Below, piece after piece: positions 11,915 to 22,406 of a DNA stretch of 64,000 nucleotides. The translations under genes and the position numbers were made by a program. The notes under the pieces were generated by a model, which was given only the letters and a program-made list of their open reading frames with translations, was not told where the DNA came from and made no database searches. The first letter of the stretch is position 1. The number at the start of each line of letters is the position of its first letter. The stretch covers positions 68,933,501 to 68,997,500 of the forward strand of contig CM027381.1 in assembly GCA_015680905.1 (NCBI GenBank). Direction: 5' to 3'. This stretch comes from Coptis chinensis (taxonomy: Eukaryota; Streptophyta; Magnoliopsida; Ranunculales; Ranunculaceae).

Positions 11915-13499
11915 TGATAAGTGCTCAAAAAGTGCTATTTAACCCTCGATTATGCCTCTTGTTTAGCCATCTTAGTGGACTAATAGTGTTTATAAGTTGT
12001 GTTTTAAGATTCTACAGGTGAAAAAGAGAGTTTTGTAGAATATTAGAGAAAATGGGGTAAAACGAAGCAATTCTGAGCATTAATGATCACATGGGAGGTC
12101 CGTGGACAATCATGGAAAAGGCCAAGGAATTGGAGCTATTAAAGATGCGACTTGGACCTATTTTAAAGTCTATTTGGAAGCCCAAGGCCAAAGGATTCAT
12201 TGCTTGGACTAAAGCCCGCAAAAGAGGATAGAAGGATAGAGCAGAAGAGAGAAAATCGGCTTATGCATCTGGGACGCATGGATTGAGCGTCCAGACGCAT
12301 TGAGTACGTCTGGGACGCATAAATCGAGCATCCAGACGCATTGATTAAGTCTGGGATGCATGGATAATGCGTCCAGACGCATGAATCGATTAATCGTAGC
12401 CAATTCCTTCCGGTTTGAAGACGGTCGGACTCGAAAAGAAACCTATTTGTATTAGGAAACAAATGACGGTTTGGAATGCTTCTAGAACTCATTGTAACCC
12501 CTATAAATAGAGGACCTAAGTGCCTCATGTAATTGGGCCAATTCACTTATATTCTTGTCTCCGAAACTTGAGGCGAGAGAGTCTTAATAAATTATTCTTT
12601 CTAGTCTTATGTTCTTAAACTCTTCTTCTTCTTGTTCTTCCTTCTTTATGGAAGGCTAATCTTCTCCTTCAAAGGGAGGAGATGAAGCCGTGCTTAAGGT
12701 TTAATGATTCTTCCGGGTTCATGGTGTTCTTCAATCAGGTTAGTTCTTTATGTTTATAGTTATTAGTTCCATTGCCCACACCCGGGGATGGAAGTATAGA
12801 ATAGGGTTTATGTTTTGCAATATTAATATCATGCTAGTGTTCTTTACTTTTCTTCTAGTAGTGTAATTCTTTAGAGTTAGGGAAGTATTCTTTGTGTTGC
12901 CCTAGAAGGGGTAGCTCAGGGAGTGGCTGCCTAGGGGAAGTATTCTTTGTGTTTGCCTTAAGTGGTGATTCATTGAATGGCCGCCCTATTAGGAAGTACT
13001 CCTTGATGTTGCTCTTGGTAATACATTGAATGGCTGCCCGAGCTTACATAAAAGGAAAGAAGATATTAATAGCATAAACATAGGAACAACCTTAAGTAGA
13101 GTTAATTGTTAAACGATGTTTCCTCCAAGAGGGCATCGGCACTTGCTCGATTGCCTAATTGTAGTCTACTTGTAAGAACAACCATGAAGCAGAAGGTCAT
13201 AAGTCAAAAGTATTGGTGGATTCTAATCTCTTGAATTCTCTCTCTTATAAATTCTCAATAGTTTAGTTAGTTTAGCATTAGAATCTACAATCTCTACAAT
13301 ATTAATTTTTAATCCCTCAAACCCCCTTTCCAGTCCTGTCCTTCATATAAACATACACTTAAAAGTGGAACGATACCCTACTCATCCTTTACTTATTGAG
13401 GGATAATTAGGTTTTGATACGCTTCTCTTTTGTTCAACGATCATCATCTATCTACATCATCCATCATACATCTACACACACAAAAAAGAGGTAGTGTCA
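11915..13499 (+). repeat. 3' LTR of the Athila element
   Basis: It is 1585 bp, TG...CA, nearly identical to the 5' LTR, with TATAAATA at 12502-12509. The segment 12260-12400 contains about three ~41-bp imperfect units built on CAGACGCATTGA and CTGGGACGCAT. The target duplication CATAC follows directly. Confidence 0.93.
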
Positions 13500-13504
13500 C
13501 ATAC

Positions 13505-13987
13505 TTCTCAAAATCGCTTATTGTGAAGTGCGGTCCTCACATTGCAAAGGGTTGATGGGAAACGAGTTCCGCTGAAGTGGGACAAGATCAAGGTAAACAA
13601 ATCCTACACATTATTGTCTTTTTCTTTGAAAAGTATATGTTCACATATGTTGTGAGTCTATATGTTAGGGCCCATATCAACCAGGTGGCACAGAGTGTGG
13701 GTATTATACAATGAAGTTTATGAGGGAAATAGTAGAAGCTTGTTCAACTGGATCATTTGAAAATAAGGTATTCGAAAGTTTTGACAAACACTTTATTTGG
13801 CTCAACAACTTCGCCTTATTCTTATATAGTAACTCCACATGTTGTGCTTTGACTCATCCAGATAACAAATTTAGAATTGAAGGAGACATACACGCAAGAT
13901 GAACTTGACGGTGTTCGACTCGATATTATTCAGTTCATCCAGGAAAATGGGGTGTTTCAGTCGGAAGCGAATGAGGATGAGTTTTAG
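13505..13987 (+). pseudogene. Ulp1-like (C48) cysteine protease C-terminal exons of a CACTA element
   Basis: An exon reading VDGKRVPLKWDKIK ends at 13592. A GT-AG intron runs 13593-13668. The next exon reads GPYQPGGTECGYYTMKFMRE, with the catalytic-cysteine signature ECGYY of Ulp1/SENP-like peptidases. A further intron seems to run from about 13770 to about 13870. The last exon gives DELDGVRLDIIQFIQENG and stops at 13987. Plant CACTA (En/Spm) elements often encode such a domain in their second gene, and the CACTA 3' terminus lies only 560 bases downstream. The catalytic His and Asp are not seen. They would lie to the left, where the Athila element broke the sequence. Confidence 0.75.
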
Positions 13988-14552
13988 CTATGTTCGGACC
14001 AGTTTAATTTATGAGTCTTACCTTTTTAATTTATGAAAAGGAATTTGAAGTTTGTTTTCTTAGTGCACTCAAAAAATTGATGGAAGTTTTTTTTTTATTA
14101 TTATTATCTTTTTTTGCAATGTTTGATAGTTTATTGTACATTTTGGAATTTGTTGGGAAGATGGAAATGTTGTATGTAGGCAGGCTATGTAAATTTTGTT
14201 ATGCAGGTTCGGTTTTTAAGTGGAAGACTGTTACTAGTATTATTATTAATATATATATATATACCACGGTTTGGCATAAACCGTAGTGTTTAGTATAACT
14301 ATATATAACACATACACTAATATAAACCACAGTTTCAATAGCTTATATGCCACGGTTATGTTGACAATCGTGGTATATAATGGGCATTACAAACCACGGT
14401 TCTTTGAAAAACCGTGGTATCCGTTAAACATATATACCATAGTTTTGCTATTATTATATACCACACCACCTATTGTCACGGTTGTATAACAGTGGTAAAT
14501 ATATTTATACCACACTTAAAAACAGTGGTATAAGTGTCATTCTGTAGTAGTG
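13505..14552 (+). mobile_element. 3' end of a CACTA (En/Spm) transposon with subterminal repeats
   Basis: The sequence ends TCATTCTGTAGTAGTG at 14552. Its reverse complement starts CACTACTACAGAATGA, the CACTA terminal signature. From about 14260 to 14535, copies of ACCACGGTT and AACCGTGGT in both orientations (with AACAGTGGTA variants) form the subterminal repeat zone expected for transposase binding. The Ulp1-type protease exons sit just inside. The 5' terminus was not found in the window. The receptor and auxilin fragments at 125-1690 probably belong to the same element, separated by the Athila insertion. That link is an inference. Confidence 0.78.
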
Positions 14553-16480
14553 AGGAGTGTATAGCTCGTTGTTTATGGCATTTATAGCTAAGGTTTTAGT
14601 GTGTGCATGTATATTGTTAAATTTTATTCTTGGCAATGGAATACGCATGGGACCTAGTATTCTTTGAGCTTGGTATCCTTGTGTATTAGAGTGAGATGGA
14701 AGAACTACGTATGGCTGGATCCTGGATCCTGGATCCCTGAAAAGGAAGCGGCTATGCCGGGTGGCTTCCCTAGGTAGATACCTATCCCGTAGAGTTTTTT
14801 GTTTATGATGCTTAATTGTTGTTTTATTTTGTAACTATATATATATTAGAGCGTGCTTAGTTTGACCTGTGTGATGTGTTTAATAGTGGATCCTTACGTA
14901 TGTCATTTGGTTACAAATAGGCAGATGCGGGAATTGCACTGAGAGTAAGTTTTACTATAACTTGAATATTTATTGCTATGGGTGTCATTAATTCTAGTCA
15001 TGGTTGTATCCACATGGTTGCAAGATTAGAGATATCTTCATTTGTTTAGTTTGTTTAGTCGATATTAGTGTGTTACTCAAGTGATCTGGCAGTTATCCAT
15101 CATTCGTTTATGGGTGTATTTGGAATATATATGGTTAGATGGTTTTGCTGAAGTTGTTCTGATAACGTGGAGATGTATATTAGTTGTATTTTATACGTCA
15201 TATATTAGGGATTTCTATAATGTTGTTTGTATATTTATAGTTTTCTTCTTATTTGAGGATCGGTTACGTGACTTAACTGGCATTGGTAGAGATGGTTAAG
15301 TAGCTGGTTCTACGAATTAGTATACCTTTTAGTAGTTGGGTTTACAACTGAGGCATGAGGTTTTATATTGGGTTTGGATGTATTTTTATTAAATGTCCAG
15401 GTTATGACAGGTTATTATGTTTATGAAATGTCTAAAGTACATACAGAGGAGGTTCTGCCAAATTTTTTCCAGAAAGGTCACATCTTAGGTACCTTTGTTT
15501 GAGTTTTGAGGCGCTACAGGTCAAGGTCTTCTCGGGTCCACCGTTTTCAGCGACGGACTCGAGAGGGGGCATCTATGTGAGCCAGTTTCATGACCACTAA
15601 CATCGCATATAGAAGAGTTCCAATAGTATAACACCCAGGGAAAATATAGGCACAAGAATATAACCCAAAAAGGAGTAAGAGAGAGACAAGTGGACCTTGT
15701 ATGGGATTGGGCCAAAGAGATGGGCCCAAGATCATAGAGGTCCAAGGACTTTGACCTAAAATAGGAGAAAGGATAGGGAGAGAAAGTGGAAGGGGGCGGT
15801 ACTGAAGGAGGAGGAGGAGAACTACGAGACAGCTTGATCCTCCGAGAAGTCTCGGGGTACGTAGGCAGCCCCAAAGGGGTTCAGCTGAGAGGTTCAAAAG
15901 AAAGGATATCTCCTCTTCACGAAGGGACCGAGGAGAGAGGAGATGTGAGGTTAAGGGGTATGAATCAGCTTGATTGAGGGAAGAGATGTGAGGTTAAAGG
16001 GTATGAAGTGGGTTCACACACCCACCACTCGATCTTTTCGACGAACCAAGAAACTGTCCAATAGATTGTAGTGGCTTAACAATCCCACTGTAAAAGAATC
16101 TAACAAAACTCGAGAACACCCCTCGAACGGAAGTTGAGTTTGAAGAAAGAGAAGCTATGAAAGTTTTTGAGTTTATGTTAAGGTAATGAGGAGAGAATCG
16201 GTCATGGAAGTACTTTTTTTTTTTCTCTTGATTTGAAGAGTCTCTCGCTTATTATTCTTTGTTTAATTAAGATCTTTTTTCTCGACAGTTTCTTTTGCCA
16301 ACAGAAAAAAAGGGGTCAACATCATATCCATCCAAACCATAATTCCTACTAATGACATCATCAGGATCAGAACTGAGTGATACTTACGCAGGAGAAGACT
16401 GCTTTCTTGGAGTGTCAACAGTTAAAATATCCTTCTCCACTATCAAAAGTTGTTGAGTGTTATTAAATTACCGTTGTGCT
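14553..16480. other. Degenerate retroelement-like sequence, no gene supported
   Basis: A GGATCCT repeat occurs near 14720. The stretch 14640-15500 resembles a non-coding LTR remnant, but no pair or target duplication was found. Around 15830-15890, GTACGTAGGCAGCCCCAAAG followed by GGTTCAGC resembles the leader of some plant LTR retrotransposons. Open frames of 60-117 codons here lack recognisable domains. Confidence 0.35.
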
Positions 16481-16485
16481 TCAGA

Positions 16486-16997
16486 TTATGCTATTTCTAG
16501 CTTCTTCTTCAAAGTAAGAGTTTCCTCAAGCCTTCCTAGATAAAAATAGGACTTGGCTATCAGACACCACCTCCATAACCTTGCAAGACAGTTCTTTATG
16601 CTTTCAGAATGATCTGCACTTGTTGAAGAAGAATTTTTATCTGCAGAATCAAGAGACTGCTCACATAGCTGAATCACCTCTTCATACTTCCGTAGCTATT
16701 AGATACAGTAAAAAAATATGACAGTGCTGCAAATTGATATACTTGGTGTAAAACAGATATGATTAGCAGGCTAATGAATTCCAAGAGTAAATGTATACTG
16801 ATTTCTCATTTAGAATCTGAGTAGTTAATGAAATATGAACACACCGTCAAAAAAGCTTCTGCCTTCATTTCAATCAGTCTCTCTGAATAAGGACTTATTA
16901 AAAGTGCCTTGGCAATTAGTTGCAAAGCACCTTCCGCATCATCCGATGTTCTTTTGTGCAAAAGCTCAGCACAACGATTAAGACACTGACCTACTTG
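16486..16997 (-). pseudogene. TPR co-chaperone-like gene fragment (two exons)
   Basis: Exon one (16997-16845) encodes a segment with CLNRCAELLHKRTSDDAEGA and LLISPYSERLIEMKAEAFLT. After an AG acceptor at 16696-16697, exon two (from 16695) continues with LRKYEEVIQLCEQSLDSADK and WRWCLIAKSYFYLGRLEETL. The ~34-residue spacing and the SPYSE...KAEA pattern match plant tetratricopeptide proteins of the TPR/DnaJ co-chaperone type. The homologous exon would splice on after GRLEE; here the frame ends at a TAA at 16486. No other exons were found up to 25 kb, and the copia element lies upstream. It may be a relic or a severed part of a gene. Confidence 0.65.
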
Positions 16998-17535
16998 CTG
17001 CCAGTTAAAAAGGAAGAAACCAAAGACGTGTCACTACATTTGTACACAAAAGATATGATCAGGTAAACTATACAGCAAGCAAAATAAAGTATGAAAAGCC
17101 TAATGCATAACAGGTGATTCTATATGTTTTGATGTGCAGATGGTACAATAGGTTCTTAGTCTTCTTCTAGTTTATTGCCTTCATCTTCTTGCACAAAGAC
17201 TAAACCTTCCTTCAGTTTAACCGAGACTCGTCAAGCTTCCGCAACGTGAAAACGGAAAATCAGATAAAAGCTTATCATAGCTGTCAGTATAACAGGGTGA
17301 GTTATTACAGAGTGAAAATGCTTGTTAACTTGAATTGTGCAATGTGATCTATGACTTGGTCAAGATATTCATTCTTTACAAAAGAAAAGATTTCAAAGAA
17401 AAATTTATTAAGTGACACTGTTGTATGTCAAGATATCCAATTAGTATAATGAGCTTTGATGAATTTCTAACATGGCCATTATTGATATAACATGTCAAGT
17501 ACAAATCAAATAATCTTTTATATATATAGTCAAAT

Positions 17536-17774
17536 TGTAGAAAGATGTATAGGAGTTTTCATGTATAGGGTGCGACCTACGCTTAGATAAGGTACAAAGG
17601 GAGCGCGACCCGCGCTCGTCTCCAGTAACTTGAGCGCGACCCGCGCCCCGTGTTTCTCAAGCCACCGAATTGTGTTGTTTCCTATTTTGTAAACTCTATA
17701 TAAACAATTGTAATCTCTTTAGAATTCAATAAAGAAAATATATACTGAATTAAATTGAATCCTCTGGTTCTACA
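17536..17774 (+). repeat. 5' LTR of the copia element
   Basis: It is 239 bp. TATATAAA at 17697-17704 is the likely TATA box, and AATAAAG follows at about 17730. The motif GAGCGCGACCCGCGC occurs twice (about 17612 and 17632), the first copy extended to the full interrupted palindrome ending GCGCTC. Confidence 0.95.
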
Positions 17775-17787
17775 TGGTATCAGAGCC
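17775..17787 (+). promoter_or_regulatory. Primer binding site (initiator tRNA-Met)
   Basis: TGGTATCAGAGCC begins directly after the 5' LTR. It is the standard plant copia primer site complementary to the 3' end of initiator tRNA-Met. Confidence 0.93.
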
Positions 17788-17902
17788 AAACCATTGAAAT
17801 CCGCTGCATTGAATCCTTGAATCTTAAACCCCTCTCACAAAGTTTTATTTTTATTATTATTATATTCTTCAAAAACCTAAATCATTTTTTTTTCTATAAT
17901 AG

Positions 17903-18885
17903 ATGAATCTGACAACAATTCTTCAAGCATCATTCATCACCACTGCACCCCACAAGACAACTCAGCGTTCCCAAAAACTATTCCATTATATGAGTCCAAC
18001 TATACCATCTGGGCTCCTCTCATGCGGATGCGGATTGGAGCAAGGGGAAAGCTTGGTTATTTGACTGGCGTGAAGGTTGAACCGCTTATGAATTCATCCG
18101 AATATGAAGTTTGGGCAACAGATAATGAAAAGGTAAAAATCTAGCTTATTGATTCTATGGAGATTTCTCTTATGAACCGTTATATTCGTCTTCCTACTAC
18201 AAAAGATATTTGGGAGGCTATGGAGAAGACCTTCTATGATGACTCTGATAAAACTCGAATTTTTGAATTGAATACGAAGTGCTTTGAAGCGAAGCAGAAT
18301 GGGAGACTTATTCCTTCCTATTATAACGAATTGGTGGCTATGTTCCAGGAGATTGATTAGAGGGTGACCTCCCAGAATAATAGTGTTGAAGCTGTAGTCC
18401 ATGAAATGTCCACGATGTCCAGAATGCGTTTTCATATGTTTTTACGTGGACTAGATCAGGAGTATGATCAGGTGCGTGGAGAGATCCTTCGGAAAGAACC
18501 TAAATTTTCTTTGGAACAAAGCTATGCTTACATTCGTAAGGTACAATCTGAGAAACAGGCTATGGGGCGTTCTGCATCAACTGAATCCTCTATCTTGGTT
18601 GTTCATAGCAAGACAACTCCTCCAGTTTTTTTTGGTCCTCCACGCCATCCTAAAGGTAAATCAAATCCTTGGGCAGATAAAAAGTGCAGTGTTTGCGGAG
18701 ATTTGGGTCATAGCAAGGAGAGATGTTACGAAGTGATTGGTTATCCTGATTGGTGGGACTTCTCGAAGAGGCCACAAAAGAATTTAAGCAAGGCCGCCAT
18801 TGCTAATGTTGTGAATGAAGACAATGCTTCGGCTAGTGTCACGCAATCAGGTATGAATGGTAAGGTTATTTCGAATAATACATGG
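17903..18885 (+). pseudogene. Copia gag (nucleocapsid) region, broken
   Basis: The gag core can be followed from about 17903. It reads NYTIWAPLMRMRIGARGKLG near 18000, LPTTKDIWEAMEKTFYDDSD near 18190, and MFLRGLDQEYDQVRGEILRK near 18435. A CCHC zinc knuckle, CSVCGDLGHSKERC, lies near 18687 and binds RNA in the particle. In-frame stops at about 18142 (TAG) and 18358 (TAG) interrupt it. The layout matches the UBN2/retrotrans_gag type of copia gag. Confidence 0.88.
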
Positions 18886-21800
18886 ATAATTGATTTAGGT
18901 GCATCTGACCATATGACAAATGACCCTAACCTTGTGAAAAGTCTTAGACCTTCACCTCAAACCGCTATTTCTACTGTTGATGGTACTCAAACTCCGGTTA
19001 GCAGAGAAGGGTCTATTTAGTTATCTAAAACCCTCACTATTGAATCTATCTTAGTTGTTCCATCCCTTGCCTATAGCCTATTGTCTATTTGTCAAATTAT
19101 CCTCGCACTTGCATGTACTGTGACATTTTATCCATCTTTCTGTGTTTTTCAGGACATTCTGACTCGATAGATTCTTGGTTATGGTGTTAGAAAGGGGAAA
19201 CTGTACTACCTAGACTTGACAGAAACTGGTGAGAAACAAAAGAATTTTCTGGGGCAAGCTAATCAGGTTAATAGGGTCGAGAATGCAAAAAGAAGTTGTG
19301 TGGTTATGGCATCGTAGGTTAGGTCATCTATCTTTTAGTTATTTGAAGAGGTTGCAACCTCAGTTATTTTCAGTTGTTAGTGAGTCTGAGTTTCATTGTG
19401 ACATTTGTGAACTGGCCAAGAGCCACCGTATTTCATATTCACCAAGTATTAATAGATGTCCTGTTCCTTTTATGAAAATTCATTCTGATGTTTGGGCCTG
19501 CCAAAGTTTCTTCATTTTCTGGAGCTAGATATTATGTGACTTTTATTGATGATTGCACTCGCATGACATGGGTGTCATTACTGAAAAACAAAAGTGATGT
19601 ATATGGGATGTTTATTGATTTTTACAAAATGGTGGCGACGCAATATCAACAATCTATCAGGGTCTTTCAGTCTGATAATGGTGGAGAATTTGTGAAGGCC
19701 TCATGTTTGAATTTTGCTAGTTAATTGGAATTCGTCATCAAACCTCCAATTCTGGTACCCCCCCACCAAACAAAATGGTTTAGCCGAACGAAAGAACAGG
19801 CAGTTGTTGGAGGTTGTTCGTGCTTCCTTGTTTGGCATGAATGTACCTCGATCCTATTGGGGTGAAGAAGTGAAATCAGCAGCCTATGTTATCAACCGTA
19901 CTCCCTCATGGGTAATTGAGTTCCAGAATCCTTATCAGAAACTCCATACACTTTTGTCCATCTCATCTATGCCTAACTTGGAGCCTCGGGTGTTTGGATG
20001 TACAACTTATGTTCATATCCCACAACCAAAATGAAGTAAACTTTATCCTCATGCGAAGAAGTGTATTTTTTTGGGTTATGCAGAGTTTCAGAAGGGGTAT
20101 AAGTGTTATGATCCGATTACTGCCAAGATGTATATATCTTTTGATGTCTCATTCCACGAATCAGACCCGTATTACTCAGAGGGAGTTTCCCAGTCTTCCC
20201 TTCAGGGGGAGAGTGGTGGTGAAGGGAATCCTGATGTCTTTGGAGAATTGGAACACTTGGAGAACGATTTGAAGTTCTTGAAGCAGAAATTGAAAAGGTA
20301 ACAGTAGAGACAGAAGCACATGATCTGAATGTATCTGAAACTGTAGTACATGACATTTCCCCTTCTACATCAATAACTGAAGATCTTGATTAGAATGCTC
20401 TGTCTCAGGTACCTCCTATAACCTTTAATGAGTCTGTTGGGGTAGAAAGTCTTGAACCTAGACAATCACAAAGAGCTAGTAAGGGAGTTCCTAAGAATTA
20501 ATATGAACCAGACATCAAAGCCAATGCTAAATACCCTATAGCTAACTCTATGTCTAACCATAGCCTTTCTGAAACCCATGCACTTGTCATAAATCAATTG
20601 TCTACTATATCTATTCCTAGTAACGTGCAGGATGCTTTGAAAGATTCAAAATGGAAAAAAATAATGAATGAAGAATTGGAAGCCCTTCAAAAGAATGTGA
20701 CATGGGAGGTAGTTGATATGCATGTTGGAATGAAGACTGTTGGATGTCGTTGGGTGTTTACCGTGTAGCTTAATGCAGATGGGACTATTGATAGATATAA
20801 GGCGAGATTGGTTGCCAAGGGATATACATAGCGTTATGGAATTGATTATGAGGAGACTTTCACACCTGTAGCGAAAATCAATACAGTCCGGATTTTAATT
20901 TCACTTGCAACAAATAGAGATTGGCCCTTGCACCAGCTTGATGTGAAGAATGCATTCCTGAATGGGAACTTGGAGGAGAAAGTATACATGGATATGCCTC
21001 CAGGTGTGAAGAACCATCCCAAAGATGTTGGGAAGGTGTGTAAACTGAAGAAGGCTTTGTATGGCCTGAAACAGTCTCCAAGAGCTTGGTTTGGAAGACT
21101 TACACAGTCAATGAAAGTTTTTGGGTACAAACAGAGCAATTATGACCATACCTTGTTTATCAAACACAAGGATGGTAAGATTACAACCCTAATTGTGTAT
21201 GTTGATGACATGATCGTTACAGGAGATGATCCAAAGGAAATAAATGAATTACAGAAGTATTTGTCGAAGGAATTTCAAATGAAAGATCTAGGACAACTGA
21301 AGTATTTTCTGGGTATTGAAGTTGCAAGGTCTAAAAAGGGGATTTCACTCTCACAGAGGAGGTATGTCCTTAATTTGCTTGCTGAAATCGGGATGTTGGA
21401 TTACAAACCGATGGAGACACCCATTGAGATGAATCATGGACTTGCCATTCATTCTGACCAAGTTCCTACTAATAAAATCATGTATCAGCGTCTTGTAGGA
21501 AGGTTAATCTATCTATCTCATACTAGACCTGATATTGCTTATGTTGTGAGTGTGGTTAGTCAATTTATGCATTGTCCTAGTGAAGAACATATGGATGCAG
21601 TCTTTCGTATCCTGAAGTATTTGAAAAAAGCACCTGGCAATGGTTTACTATTTGGAAAGTATGATGCATTGGATATTGTTGGATACACAGATGCATATTG
21701 GGCTGGTGATAAAACTGATAGATGGTCTACATCAGGATATTTCAGTTTGTCGGTGGAAATCTTGTAACTTGGTGTAGTAAGAAGCAGAAAGTTGTTGCCA

Positions 21801-22153
21801 GATCGAGTGCAGAAGCTGAATTTCAAAGTATGGCACAAGGAGTATGTGAATTGTTATGGATCCGTACTGTCTTGATGGAATTGGGCTTCAAACTTCAAAA
21901 GCCTATGGATTTACATTGTGATAATAAAGCCACCATTCATATTGCACATAATCCAGTTCAGCATGATAGGACAAAGCATGTGGAGGTTGATCGTCATTTT
22001 ATTAAAGAAAATCTTGACAGAAAGGTTATTCGTTTTCCGTTTGTAACCTTTGAGGAGCAATTAGCTTATGTTCTTACCAAAGGTGTATCCCACAAGGTGT
22101 TTGACAGCTCAGTTGACAAGTTGGGCATGATTGACATCTATGCACCAACTTGA
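18886..22153 (+). pseudogene. Copia pol: protease, integrase, RT, RNase H (broken)
   Basis: The protease motif reads WIIDLGASDHMTND near 18885. The usual DSGAS serine is leucine, so catalysis is doubtful. The integrase has its zinc-binding part LWHRRLGHLS...CDICELAKSH (near 19305-19430), the core FIDDCTRMTW near 19545 and FQSDNGGEF near 19665. RT follows with KTVGCRWVFTV near 20735, VKNAFLNGNLEEKVYMDMPP near 20943, and the catalytic YVDDMIV near 21200. RNase H has SKKQKVVARSSAEAEFQSMA near 21780 and HCDNKATIHIAHNP near 21915. The reading ends at 22153 just before the polypurine tract. Several stops and frame changes interrupt the polyprotein. Confidence 0.92.
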
Positions 22154-22160
22154 GGGGGAG
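22150..22160 (+). promoter_or_regulatory. Polypurine tract of the copia element
   Basis: TTGAGGGGGAG lies immediately before the 3' LTR. This is the usual plus-strand primer site of plant copia elements. Confidence 0.9.
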
Positions 22161-22401
22161 TGTAGAAAGTTGTATAGGAGTTTTCATATATAGGGCATGA
22201 CCTGTGCTCAGATAAGGTACAAAGGGAGTGCGACCCGCGCTCGTCTCAAGTGTAAACAGGGCGCGACCTGTGTCCCGTGTTTCTCAAGCCACTGAATTGT
22301 GTTGTTTCCTATTTTGTAAACTTTATATAAACAATTGTAATCTCTTTAGAATTCAATAAAGTAAATATACACTGAATTGAATTGAATCCTCTAGTTCTAC
22401 A
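22161..22401 (+). repeat. 3' LTR of the copia element
   Basis: It is 241 bp and matches the 5' LTR. Most differences fall in the GC-rich motif zone, where CG dinucleotides have become TG or CA, as expected for methylated cytosines. Confidence 0.95.
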
Positions 22402-22406
22402 CAAAT

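Larger units (their letters stand above)
1864..13499 (+). mobile_element. Ty3/gypsy LTR retrotransposon, Athila lineage, complete but decayed
   Basis: Two long LTRs (1864-3444 and 11915-13499) begin TGATAAGTGCTC and end GTAGTGTCA. They are flanked by the 5-bp target duplication CATAC at 1859-1863 and 13500-13504. The internal region reads gag, protease, reverse transcriptase, RNase H and integrase in that order, which is the gypsy order. The protease motif DLGASVNLLPY and the RT run ISDSQWVSPVQVVPKKSG are typical of the Athila group. All coding parts carry stops or frame shifts, so the element could not move by itself. About 2.1 kb without recognisable coding lies between pol and the 3' LTR, where Athila elements often carry an env-like frame. 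The element splits an older CACTA-associated sequence. Confidence 0.93.
17536..22401 (+). mobile_element. Ty1/copia LTR retrotransposon, complete but decayed
   Basis: Short LTRs (239 and 241 bp) start TGTAGAAAG and end TTCTACA. They are flanked by the target duplication CAAAT at 17531-17535 and 22402-22406. A primer binding site follows the 5' LTR, and a polypurine tract precedes the 3' LTR. The domain order is gag, protease, integrase, RT, RNase H (copia order). In-frame stops and frame shifts (for example near 18140, 18358, 19018, 19725, 20031, 20766, 21765) show it is inactive. Confidence 0.95.

Noticed and set aside
15521-15977. Proline-rich and Arg/Gly-rich open frames on both strands
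   Set aside because: They overlap a leader-like repetitive sequence, and the frames shadow each other. No domain was seen.
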